Shown here: positions 17,242 to 24,473 of the stretch, piece after piece
Layout: each line of letters opens with the position of its first letter
Position numbering within the stretch: the stretch's first letter is position 1
NCBI RefSeq assembly: GCF_006265225.1
Contig: NZ_VDCS01000003.1
Coordinates: forward strand, 276,152 to 340,151
Reading direction: 5' to 3'
Length of the DNA stretch: 64,000 nt
From: Allotamlana fucoidanivorans
GTDB lineage: Bacteria; Bacteroidota; Bacteroidia; Flavobacteriales; Flavobacteriaceae
The notes under the pieces: generated by a model
Databases searched by the model: none
What the model was told of the DNA's origin: nothing
The model's input: the letters and a program-made list of their open reading frames with translations, nothing else
Position numbers and translations under genes: made by a program

Positions 17242-19347
17242 TTAGACCGCTTTTGCAGCATTAGTTTCAACTGCTCTGAAAGCTCTTACTTTTTGTAAAA
17301 ACTGATTTGCTTGTTCAATATATTTTGATGCAAAGTCTTCAGAAGGAGCAAATTTATTAATTTGATACACTAATTCTGAAAAAGAAACGTTGCCCAACTC
17401 AATTTTTTCACTTTCAACAAAAATCTCATCAAATTGTGCGATAATACCAGCATGGGTATTTGTTTTCTTGTTTTCTGCTAATAATAATGCTTTTGCTGAA
17501 TTTACCAACGAGCTATACGCATGATAAATAGCACTTGAATACACTTTATTTCTTAAAGCTTCTTTAGCATTCTCAATTTTTTCTTCGCTCTCTAAAAATA
17601 AGGTAGCAATTAAATCAATGACCACACCAGCACATTCCCCTATACCAATCTCTTTTACATATTTCTCTTCCGTACCCCAATCAATAAAATCACTTTCAGT
17701 TAAATTACTAACATCTTGTAAATCTTGTAAAAAGTCATAGAAATACCTTTCACCTTTTTCTTTATAGTACGCAACAAACTTCTTCCCTTTGGCATTAGCC
17801 TCATAATCATTCAAGATTCTCCTTAAAGCTTCGGGTCCTCTTCTACTTGGTACCTTCACCACTTTATCTGCAAAAACACCATTTCCATCACCTAAATTAC
17901 CGCCACCTAATAATACTTGTAATGCGGGAGCTACTAATTTATCTGGTGTACGAACAGACATTCCTTGAAACCCAATGTTGGCCATATTGTGCTGTCCGCA
18001 AGCATTCATACATCCACTAATTTTAATCACTAAATCTTCGTTGCTTAAATACTGTGGATATTCTGCTTTTATAACGCGCTCTAATTCATCAGCAATTCCA
18101 GTACTACTTGCAATACCCAAATTACAAGTATCTGTACCTGGACAGGCTGTGATATCAACCGCTTTGTTATAACCTGCTTCAACAAACCCTAATTTTTCTA
18201 ACTCATGATAGAAAAATGGCACTAGTTCCTCTTTTACATAAGGAATCAATATATTTTGACGTAATGACAAACGAATTTCTCCCGCCGCATAATTTTCAAC
18301 TAAATCTGCTAAAAGCCTTGCCTTATCCGTGTAAAAATCTCCTAAAAGCACCTTTATACCTATAGCCACATACCCCTCTTGTTTTTGAGGCACTAAGTTT
18401 GTGCTTTTCCAAGTTTCAAAAGCTTGCTCATCTTTGATAGTAACTTCTGGAACATTAGATACCACAACTGGCTGAGCATATTCATAGGCATCAGCATCAA
18501 TAGCTACTGATTTTAAGGCTATAGCATTTTGCTCAGCTTCAACTAAATTTTTAAAAGCCTCTAAACCAATATCCTTAATTAAGAATTTCATACGCGCTTT
18601 GGCTCGGCTTTTACGCTCACCATAACGATCAAAAATTCTTAAAACACCTTCCATTACTGGAATGATTTTATCCGTTGGTAAGAAATCAAATAACACATCA
18701 GCGTGACGTGGCTGTGATCCTAAACCACCTCCAAGCAATACTTTAAAGCCGCGTTGTCCTTCTTGTATTTTAGCTATAAAACCAAGGTCATGCAAGTATG
18801 ACAATCCCGTATCGTCATCAGAAGCTGAGAAAGACACTTTAAACTTACGCCCCATTTCCTGACAAATTGGGTTTCTCAAAAAGAACCTAAATAGAGCATC
18901 CGCATAAGGAGATACATCAAATGGCTCATTAACATCAATACCAGCAGTTTCACTAGCTGTTACGTTTCTCACGGTATTACCACAAGCTTCTCTTAAGGTA
19001 ATTTCATCTCGCTCAAGTTCAGCCCACAGCTCTGGCGTTCTATTCAAGTCTACATAATGAATTTGAATATCTTGACGTGTTGTGATATGTAATCGCCCAC
19101 GAGAATATTCATCAGATACTTCTGAAATTCTACGTAACTGATTACTTTTCACTTTCCCATATGGTAATTTAATACGAATCATTTGTACGCCCTCTTGACG
19201 TTGACCGTAAACACCACGTGCTAAACGAAGGCTTCTAAATTTTTCTTCATCAACCTTACCGTTGTGAAAAAGCTCAATTTTATTTGCTAAATCGATGATA
19301 TCTTTTTCAACTACTGGATTTTCTATTTCTGTTCTAAAACTTTGCAT
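17242..19347 (-). CDS. Ferredoxin-type sulfite (nitrite) reductase with C-terminal HEPN domain
   Basis: Reduces sulfite to sulfide with six electrons using siroheme coupled to a 4Fe-4S cluster. In 701 residues there are two ferredoxin-like/siroheme half repeats (about 30-340 and 330-560). Cluster ligands Cys402, Cys408, Cys446 and Cys450 are visible in CPGTDTC and SGCMNACGQH. Residues about 575-690 are not part of any sulfite reductase: they form an all-helical HEPN-like domain (KVYSSAIYHAYSSLVNSAKAL, then NTHAGIIAQF). The context (cysHDN, siroheme genes) supports sulfite rather than nitrite. A stem-loop lies just ahead of the start; AGAGGA directly precedes the ATG. Confidence 0.9.
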   Translation of the reverse strand: MQSFRTEIENPVVEKDIIDLANKIELFHNGKVDEEKFRSLRLARGVYGQRQEGVQMIRIKLPYGKVKSNQLRRISEVSDEYSRGRLHITTRQDIQIHYVDLNRTPELWAELERDEITLREACGNTVRNVTASETAGIDVNEPFDVSPYADALFRFFLRNPICQEMGRKFKVSFSASDDDTGLSYLHDLGFIAKIQEGQRGFKVLLGGGLGSQPRHADVLFDFLPTDKIIPVMEGVLRIFDRYGERKSRAKARMKFLIKDIGLEAFKNLVEAEQNAIALKSVAIDADAYEYAQPVVVSNVPEVTIKDEQAFETWKSTNLVPQKQEGYVAIGIKVLLGDFYTDKARLLADLVENYAAGEIRLSLRQNILIPYVKEELVPFFYHELEKLGFVEAGYNKAVDITACPGTDTCNLGIASSTGIADELERVIKAEYPQYLSNEDLVIKISGCMNACGQHNMANIGFQGMSVRTPDKLVAPALQVLLGGGNLGDGNGVFADKVVKVPSRRGPEALRRILNDYEANAKGKKFVAYYKEKGERYFYDFLQDLQDVSNLTESDFIDWGTEEKYVKEIGIGECAGVVIDLIATLFLESEEKIENAKEALRNKVYSSAIYHAYSSLVNSAKALLLAENKKTNTHAGIIAQFDEIFVESEKIELGNVSFSELVYQINKFAPSEDFASKYIEQANQFLQKVRAFRAVETNAAKAV

Positions 19348-19354
19348 TCCTCTG

Positions 19355-19384
19355 CTAACCTCCCAACGGGAAGGAATTTGTTAG
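19355..19384 (-). promoter_or_regulatory. Stem-loop in the leader of the sulfite reductase gene
   Basis: On the minus strand CTAAC pairs with GTTAG and CCTTCCC with GGGAGG around a three-base loop GTT, with an AT internal bulge. It ends about 8 bases before the start codon and contains a GGGAGG that could act as, or hide, a ribosome-binding site. No U-tract follows. It may set the cysN to sulfite reductase expression ratio. Confidence 0.45.
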
Positions 19385-19420
19385 TTTGACTATATTATTA
19401 TTTGTTAAGCTGCTTTTATT

Positions 19421-20668
19421 CTATTGGATAAATCCCGCGCCAACGGTATTATTTGACTGCGGATCAATAAGAATAAAAGACCCATTAGTTCTATGATTTT
19501 TAAACTGATCATAAAAAATAGGTTTGTTCAATTTAAATGATATTGAAGCAATATCATTAACACCTATACTTGTTACACCTTCTTCAATGCCTGAATAATC
19601 AGGGTGAATTTTATGATTAATCTTATCAACCTTAGCCAATACTTTATTAATCCCATGTTGAACAATGTATTTGCCACCTGTATTTAATTGGGTAGCATCC
19701 ATCCAACACACATTCGCTGTAAACTGTTTTTCAATAGTTGGTAAATCACCATCCTTAACAATCATATCACCTCTACTTACATTGATATCATCTTCTAAAG
19801 TGATGGTTACTGACGAACGTCTTGAAGCCGTTTCATATTTTTCATCATAGAAATAAATCTCTTTGATTTTTGATTTGGTCATTGATGGTAACACCACAAC
19901 GGCATCACCAACGCTTAAATTTCCTCCGTAAACTTTACCAGCATAACCTCTAAAATCATGGAATTCTTCTGTTTTTGGACGAATCACATACTGCACTGGA
20001 AAACGCGGAGTACCTGTATTAAAGATATCGGCTTTATCTAATTGCTCTAAATGCTCTAGCAAAGCTTCGCCTTTATACCAAGGCATTTTATCTGTGGTGT
20101 TTACTACGTTATCACCTTTTAATGCACTAATGGGAATAAACGTAATTTTTTGTCCTTGATAATCACGCTTACTCATTAACGCTTCAAAATCGGCTTTAAT
20201 TTTGTTATAAACCTCTTCAGAATAATCTACTAAATCCATCTTATTGATAGCAACCACTACATCTTTTATTCTCAATAAATTATTGATAAAAAAGTGACGA
20301 TTAGTTTGCTCAATCACGCCTTTTCTTGCATCAATTAATATGATTGAGGCCTGTGATGTTGAGGCTCCAGTAACCATGTTTCTGGTATACTCTACATGAC
20401 CAGGAGTATCGGCAATGATATAACTTTTCTTCTTGGTTGAAAAATAGATATGCGCTACATCTATAGTAATACCTTGTTCTCTTTCAGCAACTAAACCATC
20501 TGTTGCTAAAGAAAAATCTAAGTAATCATAACCACGTTGTTTACTTGTTTTTTCAATAGCCTCTAACTTATCTGTAGTTAAAGATTTTGTATCATAGAGA
20601 ATACGTCCTATTAACGTACTTTTCCCATCATCTACACTTCCTGCTGTTGCTATTTTTAATACTTCCAT
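19421..20668 (-). CDS. cysN: Sulfate adenylyltransferase subunit 1 (GTPase)
   Basis: Regulatory GTPase of ATP sulfurylase, which activates sulfate to APS. The 415-residue EF-Tu-like protein has the P-loop GSVDDGKSTL at about residue 10, DTPGHVEY and NKMD for GTP binding, then beta-barrel domains from about 230. There is no C-terminal APS kinase (CysC) domain, unlike NodQ/CysNC fusions. It is 147 bases downstream of cysD and 73 bases upstream of the sulfite reductase gene. Confidence 0.95.
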   Translation of the reverse strand: MEVLKIATAGSVDDGKSTLIGRILYDTKSLTTDKLEAIEKTSKQRGYDYLDFSLATDGLVAEREQGITIDVAHIYFSTKKKSYIIADTPGHVEYTRNMVTGASTSQASIILIDARKGVIEQTNRHFFINNLLRIKDVVVAINKMDLVDYSEEVYNKIKADFEALMSKRDYQGQKITFIPISALKGDNVVNTTDKMPWYKGEALLEHLEQLDKADIFNTGTPRFPVQYVIRPKTEEFHDFRGYAGKVYGGNLSVGDAVVVLPSMTKSKIKEIYFYDEKYETASRRSSVTITLEDDINVSRGDMIVKDGDLPTIEKQFTANVCWMDATQLNTGGKYIVQHGINKVLAKVDKINHKIHPDYSGIEEGVTSIGVNDIASISFKLNKPIFYDQFKNHRTNGSFILIDPQSNNTVGAGFIQ

Positions 20669-20815
20669 TTTATACTGTTGTTGGTTGTTGGTTTCTGGTT
20701 AGCAGGTTTCCCTATTAACCTTTTATATTCAACAACTTATATTATAATTTATTTTTTTGAAAATGTTTGCTTATTTAAATTACCTTTAATAGATAACTAA
20801 CAACCATTAACCATT

Positions 20816-21721
20816 TTAAAAATACCCTTGTTGTTTACGTTTTTCCATAGCTGCTTCAGAGCGTTTATCATCTATACGTGCGCCACGCTCTGAAATAGTC
20901 GATTCTCTAATCTCTTCAACTACCTTATCAATAGTAGACGCTTCTGACAACACCGCTGCTGTACAACTCATATCCCCTACCGTTCTAAAACGCACCATTT
21001 CTTCAATAACCTCTTCATGATCATCTCTATAAACCACATCATCTTCCGCCGACCAAATCATACCATCTCTTAAGAATACTTTACGTTTATGTGCAAAATA
21101 TATAGAAGGAATTTCAATGTTTTCTTTCTCTATATAAGACCATACATCTAACTCGGTCCAATTTGAAATTGGAAACACACGAACATTTTGCCCATGCTCT
21201 ATCTCTCCATTCAACATATCAAACAACTCTGGGCGCTGATTTTTTTCATCCCATTGACCAAAATCATCACGTACAGAAAAAATACGCTCTTTAGCTCTAG
21301 CCTTTTCTTCATCACGACGTGCACCACCAATACAAGCATCAAACTTAAACTCTTCAATAGCATCAAGAAGTGTTGTAGTTTGTAACATATTTCTACTAGC
21401 ATACCTTCCTGATTCTTCTTTTACCTTACCTTGGTCTATAGAATCTTGCACATTTCTTACAATTAATTCTAAACCTAACTCTTCAACCAATCGGTCTCTA
21501 AATTCTATGGTTTCAGGAAAATTATGTCCTGTATCGATATGCATTAAAGGGAATGGCACTTTTGCTGGATAAAATGCTTTTACAGCCAATCTTACCAAAG
21601 TAATTGAATCTTTTCCTCCTGAAAATAACAACACAGGTTTTTCAAATTGCGCTGCAACTTCTCTCATAATGTATATCGCTTCATTTTCTAACGAGTTGAT
21701 ATGTGATGTATCTTTATTCAT
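20816..21721 (-). CDS. cysD: Sulfate adenylyltransferase subunit 2
   Basis: Catalytic subunit of ATP sulfurylase: makes APS from sulfate and ATP with CysN. The 301-residue PP-loop protein has LFSGGKDSI near residue 34, HIDTGHNFPE, GGARRDEEKARAKERIFS and the C-terminal EAAMEKRKQQGYF typical of CysD. It sits between cysH and cysN in the operon. The 147 bases between cysD and cysN hold no gene that I can see. Confidence 0.96.
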   Translation of the reverse strand: MNKDTSHINSLENEAIYIMREVAAQFEKPVLLFSGGKDSITLVRLAVKAFYPAKVPFPLMHIDTGHNFPETIEFRDRLVEELGLELIVRNVQDSIDQGKVKEESGRYASRNMLQTTTLLDAIEEFKFDACIGGARRDEEKARAKERIFSVRDDFGQWDEKNQRPELFDMLNGEIEHGQNVRVFPISNWTELDVWSYIEKENIEIPSIYFAHKRKVFLRDGMIWSAEDDVVYRDDHEEVIEEMVRFRTVGDMSCTAAVLSEASTIDKVVEEIRESTISERGARIDDKRSEAAMEKRKQQGYF

Positions 21722-21763
21722 AATTGTGTTTCAATTCGCTTTCGCGGAACTATTTTTTATTGA

Positions 21764-22384
21764 TTAGGCGTGTAAACCACACTCTCTATTTGCTAATGCT
21801 TTGGTTGGATCAAAATATTTAAACTCATTAGGAAGGCTATTCTCTTTTAAATACCCATCTAATTTCTCATCAGACCAAAAGTAAAACGGACTTACCTTTA
21901 AAACACCATCTTTACTTAAACTAAAAATCCCTATGCTATCTCTAAATGCGGTTTGCCCCTGACGTAAATTTGTAAACCAAACTTTAGGTTTATGCTCATC
22001 CATAGCTCTTTTAAAAGGCTCTAGCTTCACCTGCTCAGTAAACAAAGCATGTTCAGGATCATCAACAGCAGGTATTCCCAATACTACATCTCTATGCGCC
22101 GAAGTTTGCTTTGGGACATACAAAAACACATTTAGATTTAAATCTTTTATCACCTGCTCTGCATGCCTGTATGTTTGTGGTGTATTATATCCTGTATCAC
22201 ACCACACGACTGGCAACGTTGCTTCTACCTGAGTTACAGCATGCAATATTGCCGCTTCATACGGCCTAAAATTAGTAGTCACCACCGCTTTTTGACTTAA
22301 CTCAAGTGCTTTTTCTACAATTGATTTCGGCGTCGCCTCTTTAAACGCTTTGTTTAACTCTTGTATTTGATTCTCTGTAAACAT
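21764..22384 (-). CDS. cysH: Phosphoadenylylsulfate (PAPS-type) reductase
   Basis: Reduces activated sulfate to sulfite. The 206-residue protein is a PP-loop enzyme of the CysH family ending in the catalytic ECGLH segment. Only two cysteines are present (in VVWCDTG and RECGLH); the Cys-Cys and CxxC pairs that bind 4Fe-4S in APS reductases are absent. That indicates a PAPS-dependent enzyme, although no APS kinase gene is in the window. It is second in the transcript that starts at the promoter near 22.7 kb, 11 bases after DUF2061. Confidence 0.88.
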   Translation of the reverse strand: MFTENQIQELNKAFKEATPKSIVEKALELSQKAVVTTNFRPYEAAILHAVTQVEATLPVVWCDTGYNTPQTYRHAEQVIKDLNLNVFLYVPKQTSAHRDVVLGIPAVDDPEHALFTEQVKLEPFKRAMDEHKPKVWFTNLRQGQTAFRDSIGIFSLSKDGVLKVSPFYFWSDEKLDGYLKENSLPNEFKYFDPTKALANRECGLHA

Positions 22385-22395
22385 TGTTTAATTTT

Positions 22396-22653
22396 TTATT
22401 TTCCCCACTTAATAGAATTCCAAACTCGTTCATGGAAAAAGTATAACACCATTTTAGTGATTAATTCAATACCTCCTATTGAAAAAGCCAAATCTAATTT
22501 ACCCGTTATTATCCAAGAAATTAATACCGTATCTAAAGTTCCTATTGTTCTCCAGCTAAGTGACTTTACAACACTTCTTAGCGGTTTTTCACTAGTAGTA
22601 TCCTCTTTATACGTAGACTTTTCTTTACTTTTTAATAACATTTGTCCTATCAT
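22396..22653 (-). CDS. DUF2061 small membrane protein
   Basis: 85 residues. The conserved DUF2061 start SVVKSLSWRTIGTLDTVLISW is followed by two membrane segments (about 36-50 and 55-72) and the ending FFHERVWNSIKWGK. The function of the family is unknown. Here it heads the sulfate-reduction operon, 11 bases before cysH, so a role in sulfate or sulfite passage across the membrane is a fair guess. The first 25 residues are charged and variable. Confidence 0.8.
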   Translation of the reverse strand: MIGQMLLKSKEKSTYKEDTTSEKPLRSVVKSLSWRTIGTLDTVLISWIITGKLDLAFSIGGIELITKMVLYFFHERVWNSIKWGK

Positions 22654-22692
22654 TTGTCGTTGAATTATATTAATCCTATCAGTTTAGTAGGG

Positions 22693-22706
22693 ATTACAAA
22701 AGTAAT
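22693..22706. promoter_or_regulatory. Palindrome over the promoter of the sulfate-reduction operon (candidate operator)
   Basis: ATTAC-AAAA-GTAAT is a perfect 14-base palindrome that overlaps the -7 box of the DUF2061-cysH promoter. A repressor bound here would block initiation. The neighbouring Rrf2 regulator is the obvious candidate; this is inference. Confidence 0.5.
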
Positions 22707-22725
22707 ACTTTTTTTTACTTTACAA
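22697..22725 (-). promoter_or_regulatory. Promoter of DUF2061-cysH-cysD-cysN-sulfite reductase operon
   Basis: TTG (22725-22723), an 18-base spacer and TACTTTTG (22704-22697) on the minus strand match both Bacteroidota vegetative boxes. Transcription would start around 22690, giving a leader of about 37 bases before DUF2061. Confidence 0.7.
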
Positions 22726-22820
22726 ACTCTATTTTTTAATTTTTAGATTTTTTGTGTTTTTTTAAGTAATACGCAGGAAACTTTTTAAGAGAATAAAAGA
22801 AAAAATGATTATTTGCTAAT

Positions 22821-23234
22821 TTATTCTTCAGACAAATCGGCTAAGGTTGTGTTTCTAAACACTTTAAGTGTGCTATCTCTAACCTCAATCATTAATTTAT
22901 GTACACTACATTTATGCTCATCAGGGCAGTCATCACACTTTTCATAAAAGTTTAAACTCACGCACGGCACCATAGCAATAGGCCCCTCTAACACTCGCAT
23001 AACATCGGTCATTTTTGTTAGCGCGGGAGATTGTCTTAAATAGTACCCCCCGTGCTTCCCTTTTTTTGAGCCTAAAATACCCGCTTTTCTTAACGTTAGC
23101 AGAATCCCTTCTAGAAACTTTGGCGGAATACTTTCGCTTTTGGCTATTTCACTAACTCGTACTGGTTCGTCTCCTTGTGTTCTAGCAATAAAAGTTAAAG
23201 CCTTTAGTCCGTATTTCGTTTTTTTAGATAGCAT
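22821..23234 (-). CDS. Rrf2-family transcriptional regulator with a four-cysteine motif
   Basis: 137 residues: a winged helix-turn-helix of Rrf2/IscR/CymR type (LSKKTKYGLKALTFIA, then KKGKHGGYYL in the wing) and a cysteine-rich segment Cys91-x8-Cys100-x2-Cys103-x5-Cys109. The cysteines could hold an Fe-S cluster, as in IscR, or sense thiols. It lies between the methionine genes upstream (4 bases after the trans-sulfuration gene) and the sulfate-reduction promoter downstream, so it is expressed with methionine synthesis and probably controls the cys operon. The effector is unknown. Confidence 0.88.
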   Translation of the reverse strand: MLSKKTKYGLKALTFIARTQGDEPVRVSEIAKSESIPPKFLEGILLTLRKAGILGSKKGKHGGYYLRQSPALTKMTDVMRVLEGPIAMVPCVSLNFYEKCDDCPDEHKCSVHKLMIEVRDSTLKVFRNTTLADLSEE

Positions 23235-23238
23235 GTCT

Positions 23239-24414
23239 TTAAGATAACTTTTTTAAAGCCTGTTCAATATCAGAAATAATATCATCGATATGCTCTAAAC
23301 CAAGCGAACAACGCACCATTCCGTCAGTTATACCCGCTGCTGCTTTAACATCGGCCTCAACCTTAGCGTGTGTAGTACTTGCTGGATGTGTTACAATGGT
23401 TCTGGTATCCCCTAAATTGGCCGATAGTGAGCACATCTTTATAGCATCAAAGAAAGCACGACCGCCTTCTAAACCACCTTTTACTTCAAAAGCTACGATA
23501 CTTCCACCTAATCGCATTTGTTTTTTGGCTATGTCATGTTTAGGATGCGATTTTAGAAACGGATATTTTACCCATTTTACCTTTGGATGCGACTCCAAAT
23601 ACTCGGCAAGTTTTAATGCATTTTCACAATGCCTATCTACCCTTACTGCAAGTGTTTCTAATGATTTGGACAACACCCAGGCGTTAAAAGCACTCATTGA
23701 AGGTCCTGTTAGTCTTGAGAATAAATATATTTCGCGAATCAATTCTTTTTTCCCTACAGTAATACCACCAAGTACTCGCCCTTGTCCGTCCATTAATTTC
23801 GTGGCCGAATGGATTACTAAATCAGCACCAAATTTAATAGGGTTTTGCAAATATGGTGTAGCAAAGCAATTATCAATTACTAACAACAAACCATGCTTTT
23901 TACAAATAGTGCTTAAAAATTCTAAATCTAAAACATCAACTCCCGGATTGGTAGGTGTCTCTGCATAGATAAACTTTGTATTAGGTTGAATTAAATTTTC
24001 GATAGTTTCCACCTCATCAATATTGAAATACGAACATTCAATATTCCATTTTGGGAAATACTTGGTAAACAAACCATGAGTTGCTCCAAACACAGAGCTG
24101 CACGACACCACATGATCACCTGCATCAAGCAAGGTAGCAAAGGTTGAAAACACAGCAGCCATACCACTTGCAAAAGCAAAACCAGCTTCTGCACCTTCCA
24201 TCAAACATACTTTATCTACAAATTCATTGACATTAGGATTGCTGTATCTACTATATAAATCACGTTGTTTCTCTTCTGCAAATGATGCGCGCATTTCTTC
24301 TGCATCATCAAACACAAACCCCGAGGTTAAGTATAACGGCACCGAATGTTCAGAAAACTGAGTGGTTTCTGATTGTGTACGAATAGCTTCTGTTTCAAAC
24401 TGCTTTTTACTCAC
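23239..24414 (-). CDS. Trans-sulfuration PLP enzyme (O-acyl-homoserine sulfhydrylase / cystathionine synthase type)
   Basis: 391-residue member of the Cys/Met-metabolism PLP family: N-terminal SEHSVPLYLTSGFVFD, RYSNPNV, FASGMAA and the PLP-lysine segment IHSATKLMDGQGR. Most similar in pattern to MetZ (O-succinylhomoserine sulfhydrylase). With MetY upstream there are two enzymes able to add sulfur to an activated homoserine, so this one may instead serve the cystathionine route. Which acyl-homoserine it uses cannot be read here. It starts 59 bases after the fusion gene. Confidence 0.8.
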   Translation of the reverse strand: MSKKQFETEAIRTQSETTQFSEHSVPLYLTSGFVFDDAEEMRASFAEEKQRDLYSRYSNPNVNEFVDKVCLMEGAEAGFAFASGMAAVFSTFATLLDAGDHVVSCSSVFGATHGLFTKYFPKWNIECSYFNIDEVETIENLIQPNTKFIYAETPTNPGVDVLDLEFLSTICKKHGLLLVIDNCFATPYLQNPIKFGADLVIHSATKLMDGQGRVLGGITVGKKELIREIYLFSRLTGPSMSAFNAWVLSKSLETLAVRVDRHCENALKLAEYLESHPKVKWVKYPFLKSHPKHDIAKKQMRLGGSIVAFEVKGGLEGGRAFFDAIKMCSLSANLGDTRTIVTHPASTTHAKVEADVKAAAGITDGMVRCSLGLEHIDDIISDIEQALKKLS

Positions 24415-24473
24415 TTTACTTTTTTTATGATCAATACAATTGACCTATTTACAAGACGACATAACGTCTAAAT

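Noticed and set aside
17242..19347. Nitrite reductase for nitrate assimilation
   Set aside because: The motif set fits both, but cysHDN and siroheme genes with no nitrate reductase or transporter point to sulfite.
20669..20815. cysC or a small gene between cysD and cysN
   Set aside because: The 147 bases hold only T- and G-rich repeats of GTTGTTGG type and no reading frame with APS kinase motifs.
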